DNA from: Maridesulfovibrio bastinii DSM 16055
GTDB taxonomy: Bacteria > Desulfobacterota > Desulfovibrionia > Desulfovibrionales > Desulfovibrionaceae
Assembly: GCF_000429985.1 (NCBI RefSeq)
Contig: NZ_AUCX01000008.1
Coordinates: 1-64,000, forward strand
DNA length: 64,000 nt
Direction: 5' to 3'
Shown here piece by piece: positions 8,269-16,649 of the stretch (position 1 is its first letter; each line of letters starts with the position of its first letter). The position numbers were made by a program, and so were the translations under genes. The notes beneath the pieces are model-generated. The model was not told the DNA's origin. It searched no databases and worked only from the letters and a program-made list of their open reading frames with translations.

Positions 8269-9328
8269 GAAATGGTCGAAAAGAACAAAACTGAAGAAGG
8301 AAAAAGCCTATGTCAGCATTTAACCGGAGACAACGTAACCTAACCATTTTACTCCAGCTGTAGTAGCCTAATTTCTTCATTTTAATTTAGTGAGAGCATG
8401 ATATCAAGTACAGACTGCTTATTGTGAGCTCAGACGTGTTCCATTTCTTATTAAGACGCATATATCTACAATAAATATAACTTATTGAAGAATATTTTAA
8501 AAAATCCGAGGAGGCATTGACTTTTACATCTGAAAGATCTCGCCAAGATCGTCTGAGTGTGCAGTGAATGATCCTGCTTGTTCAGCTAAATGTTTTCAGA
8601 CGTTTCCGATAATAAAAATTGTCCGATCCACGAATAATTCAGGTTAAACGTTATCGGAGATAGCGTGTTAAGCAGACAGCATTCAAATGTACATTATTGA
8701 ATGACACAATATTGACGTCTTAAACTAAAAATTTTCATTCAAAAGCAAAGATTCTTGCATGGCGCAGTCTCAACATTTTTTTTCGTGTATTAAATATGTA
8801 TAAATTAAACTGGTTATAATCTTTTAAGCTCACTTTGACATCTTTATTAAAAAATAAACATCTTTTGGCACATTAGATGCAATATAACAAATTAGGAATT
8901 CAGATTTAAAATGAGAAACCAACACCATTATAATTAAAAGGCAAATGCCATTAAAACAGAGGGTTTCCCTATGAAAATCTGTTCCGACTCAGGAAATCCA
9001 CTGAGCTGCCCGTGAAGAAATGGTTAGACCGAAACGACACTAAAAGAATAATTTTACAGACAGCGTTATCGGCAGCCTCCACGACAGTTCGGTGATTTCC
9101 TTTTTATGAACAACCAAAAACAGCCTTCTACTGCTCTATAAAATTATGATCAGAACAACCAGCTAAAATAATTACTACATTTAAAGAAATTTAAGCTGCA
9201 TCTCTTTAAAGCAAAAATTTAAATTTTCATTTCCATCCTTTCAATTAAGAAATAGTACCGGATTTTTATGATTGCCCTGCCGGAAAAGTACTGATATCAA
9301 TCTGCTTTTTATAAATGAGTAGAAGGAT
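8269..9328. other. Gene-free region of about 1.06 kb
   Basis: No credible coding frame on either strand; reading frames break within a few dozen codons. Things seen: the presumed promoter area of the cytochrome operon (left part), a sigma-54-like promoter at 8866, the inverted pair TCCGATAA (8605-8612)/TTATCGGA (8651-8658), the 9-mer CGTTATCGG at 8649 and 9064, and a stretch at 8960-9095 with several short complementary arms (for example ACCGAA at 9028 with TTCGGT at 9088). Strongly AT-rich elsewhere. It could hold a small RNA or the remains of a lost gene. Confidence 0.6.
8866..8881 (+). promoter_or_regulatory. Sigma-54-type -24/-12 promoter candidate
   Basis: TGGCAC, five bases, then ATGCA. 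The GG (8867-8868) and GC (8879-8880) are separated by exactly ten bases, as sigma-54 holoenzyme requires. Only one core base differs from TGGCAC-N5-TTGCA. Transcription would start near 8892 and run rightward. The next gene on that strand, trmL, is more than 430 bp away. Confidence 0.5.
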
Positions 9329-9781
9329 ATGAATAAATTCAGCATTGTACTTTTCGAACCGGAAATACCCCCTAATACTGGTAACATAGCCCGCCTTTGT
9401 GCCGGTACAGATACACCGCTCCATTTGATTGAACCACTTGGATTTTCTCTATCTGACAAATATTTGAAAAGAGCGGGATTAGATTACTGGCCAAACGTAA
9501 ACCTTACCGTATGGAAAAACTGGGAACAATTCAGACAGAACGGTCCTGAAGGACGATTGGTCTTCACCAGTGCAAAAAGAGGAACAAATATCTTCAAATT
9601 TAAATTTGAAGCAGGAGACTTAATAGTTTTTGGTCCTGAAACCCGCGGACTTCCAATAGAATTTTTCACCGATGATTCCTCTTCAATAAATATTCCTATC
9701 AATAAAAAAATAAGAAGTCTCAACCTGTCAACATCTGCAGGCATTGCACTGTATCAGGCTATGAGTCAGCTTTTCAGTTGA
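9329..9781 (+). CDS. trmL: tRNA (cytidine(34)-2'-O)-methyltransferase
   Basis: 150 residues, the normal TrmL length, a minimal SPOUT methyltransferase. It opens with FSIVLFEPEIPPNTGNIAR, the family's N-terminal signature. The knot region has GPETRGLP near residue 108 and NLSTSAGIALYQ near the C-terminus, which form the S-adenosylmethionine pocket. The enzyme methylates the wobble ribose of leucine tRNAs in the cytoplasm. An AGAAGGAT SD lies directly before the ATG. Monocistronic as far as I can see. Confidence 0.93.
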   Translation: MNKFSIVLFEPEIPPNTGNIARLCAGTDTPLHLIEPLGFSLSDKYLKRAGLDYWPNVNLTVWKNWEQFRQNGPEGRLVFTSAKRGTNIFKFKFEAGDLIVFGPETRGLPIEFFTDDSSSINIPINKKIRSLNLSTSAGIALYQAMSQLFS

Positions 9782-9950
9782 AATATATCTTTTTTATCAA
9801 ATGTTACAGTCTAAAATCTGTTAATATTGTCATCCAGCATTAGTAATGCTGTTTGTTACAGACATTAATAAGCATTAAAGTTGCATAACAGACCTGTTGC
9901 GGCTATGTTGTCCGCTGCTGTTGCAGCCAGAATTACAGAATGGAGAATTT

Positions 9951-10967
9951 ATGAATATATTAGTTACCGGAGGTTGTGGATTCATCGGGACAAATTTTAT
10001 TTTCCTTATGAAAAAGCGCCATCCAGACTGGACAATAATCAATCTCGATAAACTTACCTACGCAGGCAACAGGTTAAACCTGATAGATCTCGAAAAAGAT
10101 CCCGGATATCATTTTGTTCATGGTGATATCTGTGATCAGGAAACAGTCCTTTCAACACTGGAAGAATTCAAAATTGAAGCTGTTGTCAATTTTGCGGCAG
10201 AATCACATGTTGACCGGTCCATAAATGATCCATCACCTTTTATTTCAACAAATATCAGGGGTGCCCAAAATATGATGGAATGTGCTCGAAGGGCTGGAAT
10301 AACCAGATTTGTCCATGTTTCAACTGATGAAGTTTATGGTACACTTTCAATGGATGAACCTGCTTTTACAGAAAAGACTCCACTAGCCCCCAACAGTCCA
10401 TATTCAGCGTCTAAAGCCAGCGCTGATTTTTTTGCAAGAGCCTATTTTGAAACATATAATTTCCCCATCTGCATAACCAGATGCTCCAACAACTACGGAC
10501 CATATCAATTCCCTGAAAAACTAATTCCTCTTATGTTCACCAAAGCAACCTCAAACGAAAAGCTCCCTGTATACGGTGACGGACTGAATGTTCGAGACTG
10601 GATTTATGTTGATGACCACTGCACAGGTGTTGAACTCACTTTGTTGAATGGAACTCCGGGCAATGCTTACAATTTTGGTGGAGCCAGCGAAGTTTCAAAC
10701 ATTGACCTCGTCCGCAGACTCTTGAAAATCCTCGGCAGAGATGAATCATTGATAACTTTTGTTAAAGACCGTCCCGGTCATGACCGCAGATATGCCATGA
10801 ATTTTGATTTTGCTGCAAAAGAACTTGGATTTAAACCTGAATACAGTTTTGAAGAGGGCTTATCCAAAACAATCGAATGGTATCAAACCAACGATGATTG
10901 GCTGGAAAAAGTTCGCAGTGGAACCTATCTGGATTTCATGGATAAATGGTATGGAGAGCGAAAATGA
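9951..10967 (+). CDS. rfbB: dTDP-glucose 4,6-dehydratase
   Basis: The start at 9951 has GGAG six bases upstream; a longer frame from 9897 adds 18 residues of no family resemblance. The product is 338 residues, usual for RfbB/RmlB. The NAD-binding motif TGGCGFIG is at residues 6-13, STDEVYG at 124-130 supplies the catalytic Thr-Asp-Glu, and YSASK (151-155) is the Tyr/Lys pair. The reaction is the second step of dTDP-L-rhamnose synthesis, for O-antigen or other surface sugars. The stop overlaps the start of rfbD by 4 bp. The rfbA and rfbC genes are not in the window. Confidence 0.95.
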   Translation: MNILVTGGCGFIGTNFIFLMKKRHPDWTIINLDKLTYAGNRLNLIDLEKDPGYHFVHGDICDQETVLSTLEEFKIEAVVNFAAESHVDRSINDPSPFISTNIRGAQNMMECARRAGITRFVHVSTDEVYGTLSMDEPAFTEKTPLAPNSPYSASKASADFFARAYFETYNFPICITRCSNNYGPYQFPEKLIPLMFTKATSNEKLPVYGDGLNVRDWIYVDDHCTGVELTLLNGTPGNAYNFGGASEVSNIDLVRRLLKILGRDESLITFVKDRPGHDRRYAMNFDFAAKELGFKPEYSFEEGLSKTIEWYQTNDDWLEKVRSGTYLDFMDKWYGERK

Positions 10968-11842
10968 TTAACCTTGAAGGTAAAAAAGCTGTAATTTTCG
11001 GTGGTAAAAATGGTTTGCTGGGGCAATCTGTTACTACGGCTTTAAATAAAGCAGGAGTTTCAACCATTGCACTTTCACGCTCCGATTTTGATCCATTGGA
11101 TGACACATCACTGAACTCATTTTTAGACAGAGAATCTCCAGACTATATCATAAACACAATCGCATACACAAAAGTGGATCAGGCTGAAGAAGAAACTTCT
11201 CAGGCACATCTATTAAACACAACTCTGCCGGTAATGCTTGCCAGAGCAGCAAAAACTCACAATGCAGCCTTTGTTCACTACTCAACAGACTTCGTTTTTG
11301 ACGGAACTAAAGACCATCCGTATACAGAAAATGATACTACAAATCCTGTATCAGTTTATGGGCAGACCAAACTTGCAGGAGAAACAGAAATCTTCAAACT
11401 TGGTTATGAAAAAGTATTCATAATCAGGACAGCATGGCTGTTCGGCCCGCATAAAACAAATTTTGTCCACAAGATACTTAATTTGGCCAAAGACCGTGAC
11501 AACTTAACCGTTGTGCATGATCAAAACGGCTCTCCGACCTATACTCCGGACCTTGCTTTGCACACTGTGCAATTACTTGAAAGCGATTGCCACGGGCTGT
11601 ATCACATCGTGAACTCCGGTAAATCAAGCTGGTGCGAACTTGCTGATGAGGCCATTAACTGCGCGGGAATTGATTGCAGAGTAGAACCTGTGCCCAGCAG
11701 TGCTTATCCCACAATAGCCACAAGACCACCATACTCCGTCTTGGACACACAAAAATTCACCGAAGTTACAGGCATTACACCACGCCCGTGGGTTCAGGCT
11801 TTGAGGGATTACGTTTATAACGATTTCAAGGAACTCGACTAA
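10964..11842 (+). CDS. rfbD: dTDP-4-dehydrorhamnose reductase
   Basis: The start is taken at 10964, overlapping the rfbB stop (ATGA) with GGAG upstream; this gives 292 residues. The Rossmann glycine motif is GGKNGLLGQ near residues 13-21, STDFVFDG lies at 107-114 and the catalytic YGQTK at 132-136. It reduces dTDP-4-keto-L-rhamnose to dTDP-L-rhamnose with NAD(P)H. It is translationally coupled to rfbB and followed 7 bp later by a NapH-like gene, an unexpected companion for sugar genes. Confidence 0.93.
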   Translation: MINLEGKKAVIFGGKNGLLGQSVTTALNKAGVSTIALSRSDFDPLDDTSLNSFLDRESPDYIINTIAYTKVDQAEEETSQAHLLNTTLPVMLARAAKTHNAAFVHYSTDFVFDGTKDHPYTENDTTNPVSVYGQTKLAGETEIFKLGYEKVFIIRTAWLFGPHKTNFVHKILNLAKDRDNLTVVHDQNGSPTYTPDLALHTVQLLESDCHGLYHIVNSGKSSWCELADEAINCAGIDCRVEPVPSSAYPTIATRPPYSVLDTQKFTEVTGITPRPWVQALRDYVYNDFKELD

Positions 11843-11849
11843 AAAATCA

Positions 11850-12827
11850 ATGATGAAAATAAGTCCTCGCTTATTAAGAACCGCTCTTCAAGGCGGTATG
11901 ACTTTGTTTTGCCTTTTTATAGGTTATCGTTTCTATCAATTTTACTTATGGGCTACAGGGGCAACTGATGTTTTGGTAAAAAAACCGGGAGCAGTAGAAG
12001 GTTTTCTACCAATAAGTGCTCTTATGGGTTTCAAACGACTGTTCACTGACAGAGTTTATGATGAAGTCCATCCAGCAGGATTGACTATTTTCATAGCCAT
12101 ACTTGTTATGTCCCTTATTTTTCGTAAAGGTTTTTGCGGACACCTCTGCCCGGTGGGCTTTATCCACAACATAACCAATAGAATTGGAAAGAAACTCAAG
12201 CTGACACGCCAGATAAAAGGCAAAAAGGAAATTTTCTTTTTAATTCCTAAATATGTCTTAATGACCTTCTTTCTATTTGGAGTCATTATTAAAATGAATT
12301 CCAATGAAATTAATGGGTTTATAAGATCATCATTCAACATTACTTCAGATGCACGAATGCTTCAATTTTTCATGCATCCCGGCTTACTGGCAGGCCTTGT
12401 GATTGTTGCGATTGTATTAATCGGGATTATCATTCCATATTTCTGGTGCAGATTTTTATGTCCGTATGGAGCCCTGCTAGGACTTATAGCAAAGCTTTCT
12501 CCGGTCGCAGTAAAGAGAGATGAAGACACGTGCATTCATTGTGGCAAATGCACTAAAAATTGTCCTGCTGGAATTGAAGTTGATAAAAAAATAATAGTTA
12601 ATTCCCCAGAATGCATAGGCTGTACTGAATGTGTAGCAACCTGTCCGGTTAACAACTGTATGAATGTTGTGGATAGAATAAGCAAAAAACCACTTCCCTA
12701 TGCAACTATAGGAATAGGATGCCTGTGCATTCTGCTTTTATACTACACAGTTGCCAGATTTACGGGACACTGGGACTCAACCATACCTTCTGATATGATC
12801 AGAAGATATTACATGATGTTGGGTTGA
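11850..12827 (+). CDS. NapH/MauN-type membrane polyferredoxin
   Basis: 325 residues with about five membrane helices. Two CxxxCP motifs at helix ends (C96-C100 and C200-C204) are the hallmark of NapH-family membrane proteins. After the fourth helix come two 4Fe-4S motifs (C228-C238 and C255-C265) on the cytoplasmic side, then a final helix (about 284-302). Family members are proposed to take electrons from quinol or pass them across the membrane. It begins 7 bp after rfbD and ends before a strong terminator, so it is co-transcribed with the rhamnose genes; no reductase partner is adjacent, and its electron acceptor is unknown. Confidence 0.82.
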   Translation: MMKISPRLLRTALQGGMTLFCLFIGYRFYQFYLWATGATDVLVKKPGAVEGFLPISALMGFKRLFTDRVYDEVHPAGLTIFIAILVMSLIFRKGFCGHLCPVGFIHNITNRIGKKLKLTRQIKGKKEIFFLIPKYVLMTFFLFGVIIKMNSNEINGFIRSSFNITSDARMLQFFMHPGLLAGLVIVAIVLIGIIIPYFWCRFLCPYGALLGLIAKLSPVAVKRDEDTCIHCGKCTKNCPAGIEVDKKIIVNSPECIGCTECVATCPVNNCMNVVDRISKKPLPYATIGIGCLCILLLYYTVARFTGHWDSTIPSDMIRRYYMMLG

Positions 12828-12855
12828 ACCTGATATTAATATATTGATTTAACAA

Positions 12856-12890
12856 AAAAACGGGCTGAAGATTTCAGCCCGTTTTTTATT
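12856..12890. terminator. Bidirectional terminator between convergent genes
   Basis: AACGGGCTGAA-type arms (CGGGCTGAA with TTCAGCCCG) have A-runs on the left and T-runs on the right, so the site works for the NapH-like gene (plus) and aor (minus). Confidence 0.9.
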
Positions 12891-12910
12891 TTAGCTATAA
12901 GTAAGAATTA

Positions 12911-14638
12911 CTAAACCTTGGCAGCCTGCAATTCTTCGACTGTGTAATCCCAAACGGAGTTATGAGGTTCCAGCTTCTCTTTACTAAAGAATCTTGGAAG
13001 CTGATCGTCCTTTTTGGTAAATCCAGCCTTAACATTAAATTCAAGCTCGTTTTTCAATGTATCAACACCAAGAGCAATAAAGTCATTGGCTGTAAACTCA
13101 ATTCCATGATTGGCTGAAACCATATCACAAATACACTGTACGGCATCCTCTGTATCCAGAACAGCAAAAGCAACGAAAAGACAAAGTCCTAAAGAATCAA
13201 TCGCTGCAGTGGCAATCTGTAAGTTCTTGGACAATTCAATCTGCCCTTCTCTGCTTAGTGGATCGACATCACCACCAACTTTCAGAATATTTGTTGCAAC
13301 GGCATATCCAGCGGTATGGTCTCCTCCCATAGGAGTTGTAGCATAAGTTACACCAACACCCTTAACGGAGCGCGGATCGTATGCAGGCAGACTTTGCCCC
13401 TTCACTGTAGGCAGCCTGTCCACACCAAAAGCCTGACCGGCAAAATCGGTACCGTTACCAATTATGCGTCCCATAGGATCATCTGAACCTATTTTTTTGA
13501 GCAACTCAATAGCGCCTTTGCTGTCACCCCATGGAAGTATGCCGCCATCCATAGCCACACCTATTGTGCAGCCCATTTCAATGGTGTCTACGCCCTTTTC
13601 ATCACAAATACGATCCATCAGCGCAATATCATCAATATCGCTTACCAGACAATTTGCTCCGAAGCCCCAGACGGTTTCATATTCAAAACCGGAAGTAACA
13701 TAGTTACCGTCTTTATCGTTATAACGCTGCGAACATTGAATTACACATCCGGTATGACATCCCTCTTTAGTCTTACCGTTGCGTGATTCAATAACTTCAG
13801 CAATCTTTTCACCTGAAATGTCAGCCACTTTGTCAAAACGGCCATATCTGAAATTCTTAGTTGGTAATGCTCCGGCTTCATTGATTATGTTAACCAGAAT
13901 TGAAGTACCGTAAGCAGGAAGCCCTTCACTGGTCACGGGATGACCAGTCAAAATTTCTGTCCAGCGTTTACGCGCTGCTTTAAATTTTTCAGGATCAGCA
14001 GGATTGCCACGACCCTTGGCAGCAGGATCGAGTATAACTGCTTTAATCTTCTTTGATCCCATAACAGCTCCCAAACCGCCACGACCGGCAGAACGGGCTG
14101 GATTTTTATGGGGATCAGAAAATTGAATAGTTGATGCAGTCAGACACTTCTCTCCGGCAGGACCGGCCAGTGCGGTAACAGCTTTATCGCCGTAAATTTT
14201 TTTTAAATCCTCATGAGCAGCATAGTTGTCTTTACCCACAATATCAGCTGCATCCTTGAAAATTACTTTGTCACTGTAAATTTCAACAAGAGAAAATTCA
14301 GAACCATTCTCCGGTTTATCTTCAAAAACAATTGCAAGAAGATCAAGCCTAGGCATTACCTGAGCAAACTGTCCTCCTGAATTACTTTCCTTGATACCCT
14401 TTGTCAGTGGAGATTTGGCTCCGCATGAAAGACGACCTGAGTTTGCAGCTCCTGAATTAGCCAGCAAACCAGTAGCCCAAACCAGTTTATTGTCAGCCGA
14501 AAGAGGATGACAATCACCAGGAACTTCGTTGTTGACAAGGCGGGAAGTTAAAGCCCGACCGCCAAGACCGGAATAAATACCCGGCTCTTCAAAACGAAAT
14601 TCTTTGGTTCTGGTGTTGATTCTTAGGATTCTTGACAT
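12911..14638 (-). CDS. aor: Aldehyde:ferredoxin oxidoreductase (tungsten/pterin enzyme)
   Basis: 575 residues, slightly shorter than the ~605 of classical AOR. N-terminal domain 1 has the LGGRALTSR and SGGQFAQ pterin-loop regions; RGGLGAVMGSKK (186-197) is the family signature. CHTGCVIQC (294-302) together with C486 in DSLGLCLF supplies the four cysteines of the 4Fe-4S cluster. It oxidises aldehydes to acids using ferredoxin in the cytoplasm. GGGGG before the ATG serves as SD, and a TTGACA-16-TATAAT promoter sits just upstream. Substrate range cannot be read from sequence. Confidence 0.93.
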   Translation of the reverse strand: MSRILRINTRTKEFRFEEPGIYSGLGGRALTSRLVNNEVPGDCHPLSADNKLVWATGLLANSGAANSGRLSCGAKSPLTKGIKESNSGGQFAQVMPRLDLLAIVFEDKPENGSEFSLVEIYSDKVIFKDAADIVGKDNYAAHEDLKKIYGDKAVTALAGPAGEKCLTASTIQFSDPHKNPARSAGRGGLGAVMGSKKIKAVILDPAAKGRGNPADPEKFKAARKRWTEILTGHPVTSEGLPAYGTSILVNIINEAGALPTKNFRYGRFDKVADISGEKIAEVIESRNGKTKEGCHTGCVIQCSQRYNDKDGNYVTSGFEYETVWGFGANCLVSDIDDIALMDRICDEKGVDTIEMGCTIGVAMDGGILPWGDSKGAIELLKKIGSDDPMGRIIGNGTDFAGQAFGVDRLPTVKGQSLPAYDPRSVKGVGVTYATTPMGGDHTAGYAVATNILKVGGDVDPLSREGQIELSKNLQIATAAIDSLGLCLFVAFAVLDTEDAVQCICDMVSANHGIEFTANDFIALGVDTLKNELEFNVKAGFTKKDDQLPRFFSKEKLEPHNSVWDYTVEELQAAKV

Positions 14639-14719
14639 TCAATCCCCCGTTCAGTTTAAAAGTTAACTTCAAACGCGGATAAATTCTATAATTGAAGTTT
14701 TAAATTTACACTTAGAGAA

Positions 14720-14747
14720 ATTATACGTACTAAAAGTAAGTTGTCAA
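14720..14747 (-). promoter_or_regulatory. Sigma-70 promoter of aor
   Basis: On the minus strand TTGACA (complement of 14742-14747) and TATAAT (complement of 14720-14725) are separated by 16 bp; both hexamers are perfect consensus. The transcript would start about 75 bp before the aor ATG. Confidence 0.75.
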
Positions 14748-14768
14748 AATAATTAAATTATATCTTTT

Positions 14769-14796
14769 TTGACATATATAATTTTAGCAATACAAT
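14769..14796 (+). promoter_or_regulatory. Sigma-70 promoter of the unknown divergent gene
   Basis: TTGACA (14769-14774), 16-bp spacer, TACAAT (14791-14796). It predicts a leader of under 20 nt before the GGAGGT SD and the ATG at 14821. Its -35 box faces that of the aor promoter across 21 bp. Confidence 0.7.
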
Positions 14797-14820
14797 CTTA
14801 TAGGTGCTGGAGGTTTAGTA

Positions 14821-15423
14821 ATGGAAGAAAAAAATACTATTACATTATTTGTAAACAAAAAATTCAGTAAAATAATGGCTTCTACTTTCACAAAAGGCGT
14901 CACTATCCCATTATACACAGGAAAAAGCATCGAAGATATTTTAAAAAATCAAATTGGGATTCCTGAAAGCGACGTTAATAACCGCATAAAGACTGTCTTT
15001 ATTGATGGTCATCCAGTAGATGATATCTCCAATATTATTGTCAGCCCGTTTTCAACACTGTCCCTTGCTGCCGCCATGCCCGGAATTGCCGGAATCTGTA
15101 TGGGAAGAAACAGCCCTGTTGCGGCTTTCAGGTCTGATATTTCAGCCGCGACTGATAATAACAACCATAAAGCAGAATATTCTAACATTACACTGAAACT
15201 GTTTAATACAACTATTGATATTGCAGGAGAATATGTACTCAAACATGGCTTGATATTTAGTCCATCAGAATTAAAAAATCTGCTTGAAGAGAAAATGAAA
15301 CTCTATTTAAATGAAGAAATTAAAGTAGAATTTCAAGGTCAGGCGATAAGCATTGAAGCTCTTCTTTCAATTTTAAATGAGCTTGATGAAGATGTTTTGT
15401 TCAAAAAATTCGATTTAAACTGA
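14821..15423 (+). CDS. Unknown two-part protein divergent from aor
   Basis: 200 residues; I do not recognise the family. Residues 1-105 alternate strands and helices in a pattern that could be a beta-grasp-like fold (ITLFVNKKF, a helix at SIEDILKN, KTVFIDGHPVDD, then SLAAAMPGIAGICMG). After a polar linker (106-118) a second part (119-200) is mainly helical and strand (NITLKLFNTT, LKNLLEEKMKLYL, FQGQAISIEALL). No signal peptide or membrane helix. A GGAGGT SD and a strong promoter indicate solid expression. Divergence from aor suggests a related role, perhaps in cofactor or cluster handling, but that is only context. Confidence 0.6.
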   Translation: MEEKNTITLFVNKKFSKIMASTFTKGVTIPLYTGKSIEDILKNQIGIPESDVNNRIKTVFIDGHPVDDISNIIVSPFSTLSLAAAMPGIAGICMGRNSPVAAFRSDISAATDNNNHKAEYSNITLKLFNTTIDIAGEYVLKHGLIFSPSELKNLLEEKMKLYLNEEIKVEFQGQAISIEALLSILNELDEDVLFKKFDLN

Positions 15424-15507
15424 TTTTTAATTAAGAAGCTTCATTTTTAGCCATAAATATTACAGAGTATATTTAGAATTTAAAAAAATATTTTCAGTAC
15501 AAATACA

Positions 15508-15542
15508 AAAAAGCGTGCCCCATTATGAGGCACGCTTTTAAT
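15508..15542. terminator. Bidirectional terminator between convergent genes
   Basis: AAAAGCGTGCC (about 15509-15519) pairs with GGCACGCTTTT (about 15529-15539); A-run before and T-run after. It separates the unknown gene (plus) from secF (minus). Confidence 0.9.
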
Positions 15543-15566
15543 TTTAAATCAATTTTATATTTCAGC

Positions 15567-16637
15567 CTAAGCTGATTCTACCGGTATTTCAGCATCGCTT
15601 GATCCCGGTCCAAATCCTATAAGGACTGGACTTGCAACAAAGATGGAAGAATAAGTACCAACACCGATACCTATAAGCAGTGCAAGAGCAAAATCATGAA
15701 TAACTCCACCACCAAGAACAAACAGGGCTATAACAACCAGGAGTGTTGTACCTGATGTCAGCAGTGTTCTGCTGAGAGTCTGGTTGATACTGATGTTGAT
15801 GGAATCAGCAAAATTGTCACCTGTCTTACTGCGAATATTTTCACGGATACGGTCAAAAACAATAATTGTATCGTTAAGAGAGTAACCAATAATAGTCAGC
15901 AATGCGGCAATAATTGTCAGATCAAACTCCTTATCCAGCATGGAGAATATGCCCACGGTTATGAGTACGTCATGTATTAACGCAACAATTGCCCCTAGTG
16001 CATAATTCAATTTTAGATACCAGCAACAACCAAGAGTTATTACCAGTGCTGCAAAAATCAGATAAGTAGTCGGAACACCAAACAATTGAAGGACAAAAAT
16101 TCCACCGGCAAGGACCGCAGCCATAATTGCTGCAGCAAACCAGCGTTGCTCGAATCGTCCAGATATATAAATCGCGATCAGCAAAACAGCATAATAAAGA
16201 GCTTCAATAGCCTTAGTACGCAAATCGGCACCAACTTTAGGACCGACCATTTCCAGTCGCTGTATATCGAAACCGGTATTTTTAAGATTAGTTTTCAGTG
16301 CGGAATTAAGCCTTTCTCTTAAAACACTGGAACTGATTCCGGATTCAGAAGTACGAATTAAAACTTCATTATCATCAGCCTGTCCGAAACTCTGAACAAC
16401 CAGTCCCGGAAGATCAACACCCTGCAAAGCCGCTTTAAGTGTCTTTACAGTAACCTGCTGATCAAATTTAACCTGCACCACCATACCGCCGGCAAAGTCA
16501 ATACCATACTTTGGTCCGCCCTTGATCATCAGAGAACCGATTCCAAGCAGTATAAGCACGGCAGATAATATAAATGCCTTACCTTTTGAACCAATAAAAT
16601 CAATTCTGGTATCAGGTTTGATTATATGCAATCCCAT
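15567..16637 (-). CDS. secF: Protein translocase subunit SecF
   Basis: 356 residues with six expected membrane segments: one near residues 20-37, a periplasmic loop with YGIDFAGGMVVQVKF-like sequence at 47-61, and five more from about 140 to 335. The motif TIIGYSLNDTIIVFDRIREN is the RND-type signature shared by SecD and SecF. With SecD and YajC it uses proton-motive force to help preproteins out of the Sec channel. AAGGAG precedes the start, 12 bp after secD. The C-terminus is slightly extended beyond the last helix. Confidence 0.95.
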   Translation of the reverse strand: MGLHIIKPDTRIDFIGSKGKAFILSAVLILLGIGSLMIKGGPKYGIDFAGGMVVQVKFDQQVTVKTLKAALQGVDLPGLVVQSFGQADDNEVLIRTSESGISSSVLRERLNSALKTNLKNTGFDIQRLEMVGPKVGADLRTKAIEALYYAVLLIAIYISGRFEQRWFAAAIMAAVLAGGIFVLQLFGVPTTYLIFAALVITLGCCWYLKLNYALGAIVALIHDVLITVGIFSMLDKEFDLTIIAALLTIIGYSLNDTIIVFDRIRENIRSKTGDNFADSINISINQTLSRTLLTSGTTLLVVIALFVLGGGVIHDFALALLIGIGVGTYSSIFVASPVLIGFGPGSSDAEIPVESA

Positions 16638-16649
16638 GATTCAGTCTCC

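Noticed and set aside
8971-9027. Mini-ORF beginning MKICSDSG with an in-frame TGA after Cys-Pro, considered as a tiny selenoprotein
   Set aside because: The frame ends a few codons past the TGA and has no family resemblance.
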